Below, piece by piece: positions 42,701-56,300 of a stretch of 64,000 nt of DNA (position 1 is its first letter; each line of letters opens with the position of its first letter). The stretch covers positions 45,175,930 to 45,239,929 of the forward strand of contig NC_091936.1 in the NCBI RefSeq assembly GCF_041260155.1. Direction: 5' to 3'. This DNA is from Ptychodera flava. Its lineage: Eukaryota > Hemichordata > Enteropneusta > Ptychoderidae. The notes below the pieces were generated by a model. That model was given only the letters and a program-made list of their open reading frames with translations, did not search any database and was not told the DNA's origin. A program made the translations under genes and the position numbers.

Positions 42701-45700
42701 ATATTCAAATTTTTGTTCAAAATCAACATCTGGGACCTATCATGCCTCACTGGTTTTAACTAACTTGGCCTGATGGTGAAATATGAACTTGGCAGGTCTA
42801 TAAAAGTGTTTATGACACATACCTGTCTATAGGAGAAATTTGCAGGGTTTAAAGGGTCCAGTCTGTTGATAATTGAAGACACCATTCTGACATACAATTG
42901 AACACTTTGATCATCCCCATTCTGCATGTAGATAGATAGCTGACTGTCCTCACCAACAACATAACCATGTCTGAAAAGGATGTGAAGTATGCGTCGTGTG
43001 AGTTTTCAATACCGTCAACATTCTGCGTGTGGTTCGGTCATCACTTTTCTGAGGCACAGTGTTACCAATAAATTGAAAGCTTTGTGATTTCAACACCTTA
43101 ACAAAACATAAGGTTTGTGAAACATATCTGCTAATGTAAGATGTGTGCGCAAGTTTTCAAATATTTGTCTGAATTTTGAAGTGTGAAAATATGTCAAGCT
43201 GGTGAAGAAAGTTGCCAATTGCAAACTGTAAATAAATTTACTGTAAACTGTTTGTAAACACTGTTTTAATTCAAACTCTGCCACACACAGCTCTTCTCCA
43301 TCAATCTTAGATGAACTCAAAACATATCCTATGTCACAATCCCCAAAAGTTAGGGCATCTTTATACAGAGCTAAATGAACAAGCCCTCTGGGAAGAATGA
43401 ACAAATAACATTTGGTATTTGAATTCAGCAAAAGCACCTATACTGAATGGATCAACTGTGTACCTTTCACAATATGAGCTGACTCAGACTAATGTAAACA
43501 AGACAAGGTGACTTACAGGATATTCTCTGCTGAAGTTGAACCAGACAGTGGTTTTGGAGTGACCTGGACAGCAATGGAACACACCTTAGTCTTGCCTCCT
43601 AAATTGTCAACAATTGCTATGTGCAGATACGCTGTTGAAAAAGCAGATCATTGGCAAATATTATTACAAACACATTCATAGGTATCAAATATTAACTTCC
43701 TAAATTACAGATCTACAGCATTTTATTCTGCTTCAAAAGTACTGAGGAATTGAGCAATTGAGGAAATCTTTTTGCAATTAAATGGGCTTTAATCATAAAT
43801 TTGTTAGGAAAACTTTTGTGTTAAGAAGTAATATACTGCACAGATCAACTGTAAAAGTCCTTGTTGATACAACATGAACCTCCCTCTTTTCAGTAGTTAT
43901 ACTTTAATCCTTGATATTATTTTGGGATTTATTGTAATCCAATTTCTGAAATTTGAAGAACGGCAGAGAACCAACTCCATCACAATATGCAAAGTTTATG
44001 TAACATGCATTTATGTGCACCTATAGCAGGGATGAAACCTCCAAATTCAACATATTTATATTTCCCGAATTCTGATATCTCACCATTGTAGTCATCCTTG
44101 TCATCTCCGGCTGGCAGCTGGAAACTGATGATAGTCTTGACACCGTAATACAGCAACTCTTGCGATGTTTCTTGTCCAATGCTGTAGCTGATCTCATACA
44201 TGAGTGGCAGGTCCTCATCGGTCCACTCTGGACAGTTGATGCTGAAAACTGTGTCCATTTCCACACCACTACCTGGGGACACGGTACACTTGCCCCACAT
44301 TGGACCAGTGTTGACCTTGAAGTAGATGTTGGAAACTCCTTGTCTTTCAACCTTACCATCTGAAGAGAAAGGACAATATTGCCATGGTTGGAATTTGTAC
44401 TTTTAAAGGCAGAGAAAATGTGATAATTGAAAAAAGCCCTAACAAACTAAAATTACACTGATGGCAAATTTCACTCTTAGGGTAGAATGCGCCTTGGTGA
44501 AAGATATTCAGACTAAAAAACTTTCAGAAAATTTTTTTGGTCTACCACATATGGGTCTCATTTTGAAGCTCATGGAGTAAATACAGTTTTCACCAGCTTA
44601 TTTTTGTATCGAAATTTAATTTTTTCCCATAGTTAACACAGGTATGGCAGCCATTTTACATTTTAAATGTTCATATACATCAGGTAGTTTGTTTCTCTAA
44701 CAACAAATTTTGCATTGTGAATCCTGATTCTTATTCTTATTCTAAATTTCAAACAGGGAACAGTTTCAAGTTTCTGTACAAAAGTCTTAGCAAAAATTTA
44801 AGTCTTTCAATTTCAAGGCAAAATAAACTGAAGTAAACTTCACAATCCAAGTTCACAAGCTTAGTTCAGTCACTGAATGAAGAAGAGAGTAACCAGAAAA
44901 GTAAAACTCACTTGAATTTTTCATTGTCACAGCCAATGAGTAGGTTCTTCCTTCATCCAACACTCCATCATTTATGACCAATGATTTCCCACCCAATCCT
45001 GTACTGGTCTGTGATGCCAACAGCTGAATCTCCTGTGTGGATTTACTGACCAAATGTACGTCTGGCAATGAGATGATATCCCCATCTCTTACTCCGTCCA
45101 CATCACCATTGTCTCCAGTATCGCCATTCTCATCTGTGTTGCCATTTTCACTGCCACCAATGGTATCCCCTGGTACCAATACACAAATATGCCGTTGATC
45201 ACCATCATATAAACAATTTACACACCATAAATATATGAAACACATGAAATAAAATAAGAAAATTCAAATGCAATTAAAAAAAGATATGTACACTACACTT
45301 TACGGTCCAAATACACAAAAATGTCTTTTGTTGAGCTGGATTAAACATTTTGAACAGATGTTAATAACACATTAAATTTGATTCTGCCTTTAACCAATTG
45401 TTTTGTTCCTTTGTTCTATTTACTTAATTGTTTCTAGCAATTCAGTTATCTCCTCACCGTCTGTGTCTGTTCCACTTCCAGTACCACGTCCATTGCCTTC
45501 ACCTTCACCAATGACTGTACCAGTATTGCCAGTGTCTCCAGATCCTTGGAAATTAACACAACATATATCCATTTAGTAAGAAAGTTCTATGCTGCTACAC
45601 CAGTCTGTTTGATCATTGTGTAGTAATTTTCAAAAATCTGAGGAGGAGGCGGGGAGAGAGAGAGAGAGAGACAGATACAGACAGCAGACACAGAGAGAGA

Positions 45701-45735
45701 CACAGCCAGAGAGAAAGAAAGACACAAACAGAGAC

Positions 45736-45798
<63 letters not shown>

Positions 45799-48700
45799 AA
45801 AGGGAGCTTACAAAATTTGCTCATAAACTCTATTCCATCAAAATTTGCTCATAAACTCTGTTCCATCACATCAGCAATACTTACCTCTACTGCCAGTGCT
45901 TCCACCTTCAGTAAGCTCTCCTTCTCCATAATCATACGTCTGTCCTGTGTCCGCGCCTGTTTCTCTGCCATTGGATTGGCCTTCAGCTAGGGTATCTTGC
46001 GGTGCTGTCGTGCCTTGGACTTCATAGGTATATTCTCCGACAGAGTCGTAGTCACCTGCTGAAAGATCTCCAGCAGGGATGATGTTGGATATGGGATCAC
46101 CAGAATCCTGATCTGATCCTGGGTTGTATTGTGGATTGGTATCTGTTAGAAAATGGAAAGTCAGTGGAAACGTACTCAATTCAAAATTGTACTGAAGTGC
46201 TCTCTTCAAAGTATTTATGGAGGAAATTTCTTTGTGGAGTCTCGCTACCTATCCTAATATATGTTAAATTTTTGACATATTTTTGACTTGTTTTACATAT
46301 CTTTTATTCTACTGTGTTCACTGAAAAAATCATAACCTACAACAAACACAACAAGTATGGATTTGCATATGTTCATGACCAAATACGCCACTTTAAAGGG
46401 AGCAGGTCATCCAATCTGCTGCCGCACGACTTTCTTGTTGATAAACATTGCCTCTTCTTTGAAATTGGCAATGAATATTGAGCAAATAAGAAGCAAATTC
46501 AGCATTTGATGCATGTTTATAGTTCACTAGTTTTATAGCTTTCTAATCACTGCAAGACTTTGCCAAATAAACTTTGGTTACGTCTCTTTCTTTCTCAGCA
46601 GTTGCTTCAGTCAAGCTCACCATTTTGGGTACAGCCGCCATGTTAAAATTTTGGAAATGCACAAGGGATGTTGGGGTATGTGGTGCGTAGCAACGGACCC
46701 GTTGAATGGGTCCCATATACACACAGCTGCAAACAGGATGGCCCTCTCCTGTTAACTTCTTATTACTGTGCATTTTATGGCAATATGGCAAATACTGGCT
46801 ATGAGATAACTTATACATTAAGAGTCTAGGAATCAGAGTATATGTTTAATGTCTGTACTTTTTATCTTATCTCTCAATCCTGAAAACCAAAAAGAAAATT
46901 TCTAATCAATTAGAAGAGAACCTGACAGGTAAAAATAATTTGAAGTCACACAAAACTTTTTAGCATCATCTGAAATCAAAGCAAGCTACACAAAGTCTAG
47001 AGTGGAGATTTACAATACATACCAAGGTTGTTTGACAAGGTTGGCTGAGGAAAGGTTGTTGCCTCAGCTGATGTTGTTTCAGTCTCATTGGCACTGACCA
47101 AGAATTGGATATAGTCAGATCCATCAGCAGCAACGCAACGGTAGGATGCTGTAATGACAATATGATAGCATTATATATATTACATATACTTGCTGGTCTG
47201 ACATGGCATGTTATACTGGCACTATCAAAGTACTTCATTGAGAAAAACTGACTTGGAGGAACCCTGCCTTTGCAAGCAGTTTGAGAGGAAATTCAGTGTG
47301 CTCAAGTGACTGACAGATGTGCTTTGTCACACCGTAAGTAAACACAAAATAACTTTTCTTTGTGAAAAGAATACACAAATTAACACATTGAGGGACAATG
47401 TGACTCTGTATAGTATTAGACTATTGCAGTGTCAATTTAGCTGTCTATGTATTTATCAGATGTGTCTATTGTATGTACCATGACTGATTTTTACTCAATG
47501 TTAATTTTTTTGTACTTCAAAGACACTGGATCATTTTCACAATACCGATATGTGCACATATGACTTCACAGTGGATAATGACACCTTGCAAAGTTTTTGA
47601 CATGGTGCTTTGTGCAATCTGCTAATCACTTGAGATCAATTACTCACCAGGCAGAGTGTTGGTACCACTGCCATCCAACACAACAAACAATTCCCAAGTA
47701 TACGTAACAGTTTCACTGCAGTCACCACACAGAGCACTGAAGGTGATCTTGTTGTTTGAATTGACATCAATGGCACACTGAGGACAGTCAATACCAGCTC
47801 TGAGATAGAATCAAACACAAACCCATTAGTATCACAGATGTCACTGATTCAGGAGACAGCAGTCTGGCATTTGTGTTTCTTTACTACAATCAAACTTGTT
47901 CACAATTTCTTGAAAAAACATAACTTTACAAAATTTTTTAGCACATTCGCAAAACTCGGCACGTCTTGAATGCTAATCAACAACTTTTGTTATGACTTGT
48001 GAGTGAATGCAGTAAAAGTAAGACTGAAAATCTCCTAGGGTAACTTGTATTGTCAGATGAATTGACGGAGGTAAAAAGTAATTGTTGATTTTCCATAAAA
48101 TGAAATGGCAATAGAGACAAATCAGACTACAAAAACAACATTCATAAATTTATGAATACATGGCAAAGATAATATTTCAGTATCTCTGAAAACATGTTCA
48201 TACTAATTCTAATCCATGAATTTTTCTAATTATTCACACTCACTCTAGAGGGCGTCCTGGGCCTATCTCAAGGACTTGACTTGTGTACGCATCAGCTCTG
48301 TCATCTATGCCCACTCTCAGCCAGAACACAAATGCTATCATAGGATCTTGTTTGAGAAGAGAGCTGGAAAAAGTCAGCACGCTGGAGTTGGTGTCCAGAG
48401 GCGATGACAAGTTGCCCAGGGCATTTTGATCAAAGCATCCCTCTGACTGTGAGTTTAGCAGGTTGCAGGTCCAATTGTAGCTGAATATTAATAAGATGAG
48501 CATATTTACAATAGAACAATGACCTTGACTATATAAAAATATTGGTGTACTAGAAACATGTGGTATGTTAATCAAATTTGTGAAACAGCATTTTTATCTA
48601 GCAATTACTTTATGGTACATCCAGAGTCCTTTTACCTGACTGCAATCTCACTAACTGCTTCAAATATTCAAACGTCTACTAGATTTTTAACTTACCTAGT

Positions 48701-51700
48701 AATCAAATTAGTGAAGAAATGCCTCTTCACAAATTAAATTTCTGGGTTGAATTCCATTACCCTTCCACTATTCAAACTAAATGACTAAGATGCTGCACCT
48801 GGCTTAAGTTTTTGCATTTGCTTATTGTGATGGCTAACAGTTTACTTCAGAGTTCATCAGTACCATCAAACATAATCTCTTGGAGTTTCTCTAACCTACC
48901 ACCATCCTCTTACCTGAGTCCTTCATCATCTGGGAAGTCTGGATCGTAGGAAGAACGACCATCTAGGACAACTGTAGCATTACTACCAACCAGACGGCTG
49001 GTACCACCTGCTATGACGGCAACCAGGGATGATGGCACCACTTCTACAGATGTTTCTGCTTTGGAGTACACAATGGTACCATTCATGCTCACCTGTAAAA
49101 TCAAAAACAAACATGTCGAGTTTGATAACATCCACATTTAACGCTGTTGGATTTTGGTTGCCGTCACTCAAAGTAGTACTCGTAGAAATACATAACACTG
49201 ATAAGCAATGACCATTTTATGGTACACACAGATATGTCATTGTTCAACTTCTAGAAAATTCATCTGAGGTTGCAACTGCTTGGCATTGGATCATCAGCGC
49301 ACTCTTGTTTATCAAAGTACAGAATGCTCTTCAAAAATTATTACTGATTCAGACATATTTCACCTACAAACTTTCAGTAGCATACATTTGGATATTTCAA
49401 TAACTAAAGGAGTGATACATATTATGTCATAACATTTGAAAATGTCAAATTGACGGAATAAACTACAATATAATATGACTTCCAAAATGTTCTGTAAATA
49501 ATATAGCTGGCTATCAAATATGATATAAAATTTTAGCACAGTAACTTTTCAATTTCTCTGTAAATAACCTGAGTGCATTTTGACCAACGTTTTGTAATTC
49601 ATATCTTACCTCTAACTGTAGATCATAGACGCCGTAGTCTAGTGTCCTGCTTGGAATGAACAAGGTTCTCTGGTCAAGAGTGGTGTGTTCATCATCAAGG
49701 TCAACTGAGTAGCCATCCTTGAAAACCCTCCATTGGTATGTGGTCAGTGCTGTCACTTCACAGTCAATTATAACATCCACCTCTAGCTGAAGATCCCTCC
49801 ACCTGACAACCTAATGTATCAGAGAGGGAGAGAGGTAAACCATTTGAAGTCATCAACTCTGATACTTTCTTTCAGAGACTTTTGACAATCTCAAAAGGCT
49901 AAACCCAGAATTGAATGGGCCATGGTACTTACAAAACACTATGCAGAAATTTACTTCAAATCTTGTGTATTCCTGTGAATGTTTATTTGTCCACATATAT
50001 TTGTTTGTACCATTTTCCACAGAACACTGCAGTAGTCGGAGTGTGTCTCTTTTATTCTAGAGAAGGCAATTAGGTGTATCATTGTATACCAGCCAACTAT
50101 GGATGTCAAGTACAAGTTCTACTCTTTTTATTAATATTTTGACAATACTTTCCCAGAGATATTTCTTGACTCAAATATTTAAATATACCTTTATTCAACG
50201 TTGCAAAACAACACTTATTCTTTCACCTTTATGTTACACTTTGAACAGAAAGTTATTAGAAAGGTAATCTGCAACTGTAAAATTGTGAGAAAACTGAGGA
50301 TAATTTCTAGCACTATCGACTAGCATCTACTAAATGTTTGATGATTCATGTATGCATGTGTGTGAAAAATTCAGAATTAACATGAAATAAACTTTCAAGC
50401 TATTTCAAGACTTTAAACACATAACCCTGGACTTACCTGTGGATGTGAGTTAAATATTTTCAACTCAGGCGGTCTGCACATCTCTTCCAGGACAAACAAT
50501 GTTGTATGTGCTGTGGCATTGCTCACCAAGTTACTCACAAACAGTTGTACAAGATATTCACCAACACTGGAAGAGACATAAAGACAACTCAATAATACCT
50601 CTATCAAAAGTAACATTACTGTGAAACTTTCAATTTCTGAATCATGACCTATATGGTCATATGTATACATCATCTGATTTATGAGAAATTTCGTCTCAAC
50701 TTTAAAGCCACAAAAAGCCTCTTTTTGATCAGGTTCTTAATTCAGATGTATTTGAACAACATTTGCATTGGTGATGATTAATAGCTCAAATTTTCTAGTA
50801 ACAGGTGCATAACAAACTTGCATTTACAAAGATATAATTCATTGAGCAGTTTAACATCCCATCATCTTGCCTTAACATAACACTTGATGTAAGATGAGAG
50901 TATTCACTTCAAAGGCAAAGCTTTTTTAAATCAATAAGCATTGTTGATGTGCGCAATCCAATGTAATAACCAAATATCAATCATGATGTATTGAACACTG
51001 TACACCCTATCTCATGCTTGAAGTGTCATCTAATACTATCATGTACACACATTTTTTAAACTCTTTTCTGACCTAACTTTAAGGAAAGACAGCTTTATTA
51101 TACCCCTGCTGACCTAACTTTAAGGAAAGACAGCTTTATTATACCCCTACATTTAGGAGTTTAGGCCAGAAATATTACACATAGTACACTCCATACTCAC
51201 CTTGAATAATGGTGTGAAATGAAGGAGTCTGTAGTGATCAGTGTCTGATTGTCACCAAAGTCCCACTCAAAGGTCATGTCACTACCAGCAAGGAATGATG
51301 GGTAGAATTCTGTTATGTGACCAATCAGAGTAGGGTTACTATCACTCAAAATCAGGATTCTCAGGTCTTCTATCACTGTTTGAAGCTCCATTTCTATTGG
51401 AGCAGAGGTAACACTGCTGATGTCATTGGTGGCTGTCACAGTAACTGGAAAACTGTAGATAACGGAAAACAGATTTGTTATAGACAGAAGGAATTATTTT
51501 TATGATGTCCAAACGTTGTCAAAGTAATTCAGCACGATGACAAACTAACTCTACAGGATGTTGAAGTAACTCTACAGGATGAAAAGCTAATGTCTACAGG
51601 GTGACAAACTAACTTTACAGGGTGCCCCACTTACTCAACAGGATGTCCAAGTTTAAAGGCCAAATAGCTGTATCTTTTAGCATTATTTTTGTGATTATCA

Positions 51701-53210
51701 AGTTCATGGGAATGTACTCATTGAGGGATGTTTATACAAGTATAATAAAATGTCCACTGGGACTGCATGTGCAATTTTGAGCAAGATAAATAATAAAAAG
51801 TTTGCCCAAACATAAAATGGCGCCCTCATGCAAATAAAGCAAAAAGACTGTACTTCTTGCATATATAAATTGGAATCTTCACAGAAACAACAGAGTAGTC
51901 CAGTATAATGCACAGTGCTGAATGTTTTCCACTGGGACATCATATGCTTTGTTTTCTTTGTAATATTACCAGTTTTTTAAAATGGCAGGAAATCAAAATA
52001 GCGGTTAAAATTTAAATTTAAGTGTCCAATTTTTCAATAGTAAAAGACAATATCCTTTAAATTTGTAGAAATTAAAGAAAACCAGAGAAAATAGAAAGCC
52101 TTTTTTAGGTCAACAAATTTAAAGAGTTACAGCTACAGGGTCTTTAACCCTTTGAACCTTGATAAGTGTCAAGACCAGATTTCCACTGTCAACAGTGACA
52201 ATTTATATGTGTAATACTTCCAATTTTAACTTACAGAGAAGAAAGTACATGTTTTAAAGAACAAAACTGATCAAATTGTTATCAGAAAGTTCTAGCTGCT
52301 CTGTTTAATCTTCTACTTACGTTCCTGGTTGTGTGTATGAATAGATTCTCTCTTTGAGGACAGTCACTGAGGTACCTTTGCCGTCACCCATGTCCCATTC
52401 ATAGTCAAATGCAGACTCTGTCAGTGTGACCACTGTGAACACAATGGGGGTGTTTGTCTTCTGCAGCTGACTACCAACGTGTACCTCAGCCCCTGTAGCA
52501 GTGTAATATACCGAGAGTCAGTGATAGAAAAAGTGACGCTTGGGTATGGAATGAAAGACACTGTCTGCTGTGGGTACAGTCTTGTTGCATTCACAATATT
52601 TTGTTTTGATAACTTACATATTGCAATTAAAATGAATATGAATTTTGACTTGATCCTTGTCAAGATCTCAAGGTTAGTGGCAAAGTATAAAGATAATGTA
52701 ACAACAAATGTTAAACAAAACTGATTTTAATACAGCCCAAGATTTATTCATAACATGTCATGACAAGAACTGCCTAAAAGAGATGTTGTTAACATTTTTG
52801 TACTTCATATGTCTCCCATTTGGCCTGTCCTGCACAACTACCGGTAGTACACAGTGTACATTAACAATTCATTCAAATTTCCCATGCAGTTAGATAGTTC
52901 TGTTTAAATGCCATGTTTAAAAACAGTGGACTTTAAGCTTGTTCCCAAAGCTTGGTGACTCAAGATTTCAGGACTTCTTGCAGAATTGATTGTACAATAT
53001 CAACATTCCAACGGTATTGCTGAACACACTTACCCTGCACTGGATTTTGTACAGACACATAAACATCAATGGAAACCTGGTGCACAATATTGGTAGCTTT
53101 GATAGTCACTTTATAGTTTCCAGGAGCAAGATATCTGTGAGTTACCATTGATCCTGAAATCAATATAATTAAATTATTTATCAGTAATGAGCCCCATGTT
53201 TATAATTGTG

Positions 53211-53244
<34 letters not shown>

Positions 53245-53314
53245 GCACTACCGTAACTATCATCACCATCATCATCATCATCATCACCACTATCGTAACT
53301 ATCATCACCATCAT

Positions 53315-53356
<42 letters not shown>

Positions 53357-56300
53357 CATGATTACCATATACAAAAACAACCAACAACACTAGTGATGTT
53401 GTGCCTCTTACCATGTCAATTAGACTCGTATAACAATCATCCTATTCATCAGTTCAAAATGATTAAAATATTACAGTTGCTGGCATTAATCTTCAAAATT
53501 TACTTGAGCAACTCTAAAAATAAGCTGACTTTCTAGGTTGACCTACAAAAAATTCTTACCTGCATCCAAGTACTCAGTTTGGTCTCCCATGGACCAGTTA
53601 AACTGCACATTTGTTCCAGAAAGCAAATGAGCCACAATAGTTGTATCATTCCCAAAGACAGTCACATAGTGAGACTTGTCTGTAGTCAGTTCATTGGGTG
53701 GGATTTGCACATAGAACAATGAAGCCAAGCAGTATGTTTCATTGCCCAGAAGGTTGCCGGCTGTGACACAGATTGTGTAGTTGCCAACTGCAAGTAAAAT
53801 TTAAAATAGGACATGGCATTAAGGTAGTATCCACCTCGAAAGTGAAAGATTTAAACTTTTGCTCTAACTTTCCTCAAGGAATCTTTCAATCATTCTCTTT
53901 CAAAATCAAGAATAAAAATAGGGGGGTCACCATGCAAATTTTGGTACTAGAGAAACAAATTACCAAGATTTACCGATATTAGAATTCAAAATGGCCGCCA
54001 TCCCTGTGTTAACTCTATGGAGAAATATAAAAATTTTCGAATTACGGAAAACTAAGCCAATGAAGAGTTTTCTTTCACCAAGAGCTGTAAAATTAACCCT
54101 CACATGTGGTATATCAGAACAGAATTGTGAAAGTTTGAGAGTCCAAATGTCTGTCCCCGGGGTGCATTCTACACTAACTGAACAGTTTTTTTTTTAATTA
54201 TAGGAAAGAAAGTAAAAGAAATTCATGGTACTTTCTATTAGATGTCACACGGCACAATCAGTGGAATAAGTAGTTGGAATTCAAAGCTCATTCAAAAATT
54301 CTACTCATTGAAGAATATGAGAATGCACACAATGATAAATTCTACGTTATTAAATTTCACAAGTTGGAAAGGCCATGCACTTCCTCGTTATGCCAACAGA
54401 GAGACGTGAGTTGTGGACTATGTTATGTAGGTCATTCCCCCCACACTCATCATGACCTGAGTTCAATTAGTCTAGAACATTCTCAAGGTCACTGCCCTTG
54501 ATGACCTCACAACCTTGAATTCAATTAGTCATGTTTGGAATGTTCTGGAAAGTTGATTAGTTGTGTAAGGGAGATAATTTTAGAACAGTAATTAGCATGT
54601 CAATAAAAGTTCTAGATTGTTCTTATATGCCTTTATAAAAGGGACGTGCTCAGCTTCCAGTCAGACTTTTGGGATCGTGTCTCTTGTGTGTTACTAAACT
54701 CCAGCAGTAGTCATTCTCAAGACTTTTCAAGACCTTCCCTGCCAACGCTGGATTTATACTGTGGACTTTGTGCAACTTCAAGCCTGCAAGCCAAAGGACT
54801 GTTCATTCATCCAACTGACTGTTACAACTCTGAGACTGGAGCTTTGCCGTCCCAGCTGAGATAAGTAGTCTGTACACTTTAAAGCTTGTACTCTATCCCT
54901 AACTTAGCAATTAGTTTTATTTTCGTAATAAATTTTGTTTAAACGTTAACTGCTGAGTTCACCCTTTTGTTCGTTTTCTCTGCACGTAACAAATTGGGGG
55001 CTCGTCCGGGAGACGAATATTTGAGCCGTTTGACAACATTTTGACAGCCTTTTCAAAACTACTGTATACTGTGAACTCAGCGAAATTCAATCATGGCGGA
55101 ATTTAAACCAGACGATTTATGGATGACCTTGATCAGGACACATTTAATTCCCTCAGAAAAGACAACCTCATAGCACTGGCAAATTTCCTTAAAGTAGATG
55201 TCAAAGATCTATGCGCAAGCGAGAAATACAGTTCAAGATTGCAAAACATTTAGTTAATGCAGGCCATTTTGAGGAGTCTGCCTTAAAAGATTATGAACCT
55301 GAGTCTTCCTTTGAACTCAGAAAATTAGAGTTAGAAATACAGGCAGATTTGGCACGTGAAAAGTTAGCAATGGAAGAAAGACAGAAAGAAAAAGAATTAC
55401 AAATGAAAGAAAAGAATTACAAATGAAAAAGAGAGACAGGCATTAGAAAAGGAAAAAATACAAATGCAGTTAGAAATGGAAGAAAGACAGAGAGAAAAGG
55501 AATTGCGATTAGAAGAACAGCGATTACAGGTAGAAATAAGACGTTTAGAGCTTGGAAAGTCAGGAAAATTCTTCCCTTCAGACGGTTTTGACATCACTAA
55601 GCATTTCAGGCTAGTTCCCCCTTTCCAAGAAAAGGATGTTGATAAATATTTCCTTCATTTTGAGAAAATTGCTCAGAGTCTGAATTGGCCTAAGGAGTCC
55701 TGGTCTATGCTTTTGCAGAGTGCTTTGGTGGGTAAAGCCAGAGAAATTTACATTCAGTTGTCAGTAGAGCAGGCTTCAAATTATGATTCTGTGAAGGAAT
55801 TAATTCTCAAGGGCTATGAGTTGGTGCCTGAAGCTTACCGTCAGAATTTAGGGATTGTGAGAAGGTGAAGGATCAAACTTATGTTGAATTTGCTCGAACA
55901 AAAGAACAACTGTTTGATCGTTGGTGCTCTTCTGAAAAGGTCAGTCAGAATTATGACAAATTACGGCAGCTTGTTTTGATTGAAGAATTTAAAAGGTGCA
56001 TCCGGAGTGACATCAAGACGTTTATCAATGAACAAAAGGCAGATACATTGGAGGTTGCTGCACGTTTGGCCGATGATTATTCATTGACCCACAAATCTTC
56101 ATTTCTCAGCAAACCATCCCAGTCCTTTTCATACAGAAACAATGCAGGTAAATTTAGCTCCTTTTCATCCAAGAATTTTTCAAAGGAGAGTAGGAAATCA
56201 AATGACAACAGTTCACAAAATTCAAGTAACACTTCCACATCATCAGATCCCAAGTCTCAATCTCCTTCTGACAAACAGTTCGGTACACTTTCTTGTAATT

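Noticed and set aside
45616..45990. 124-codon frame rich in Arg/Glu
   Set aside because: Translation of the GA microsatellite plus the antisense of polycystin exon 15.
53174..53414. Poly-Asp, poly-Ala and poly-Met open frames
   Set aside because: All are translations of the ATC/CAG microsatellite in different frames.
54646..54864. 72-codon frame identical to 59527-59745
   Set aside because: It lies inside both LTRs; the identity reflects the LTR duplication, and nothing suggests a protein product.
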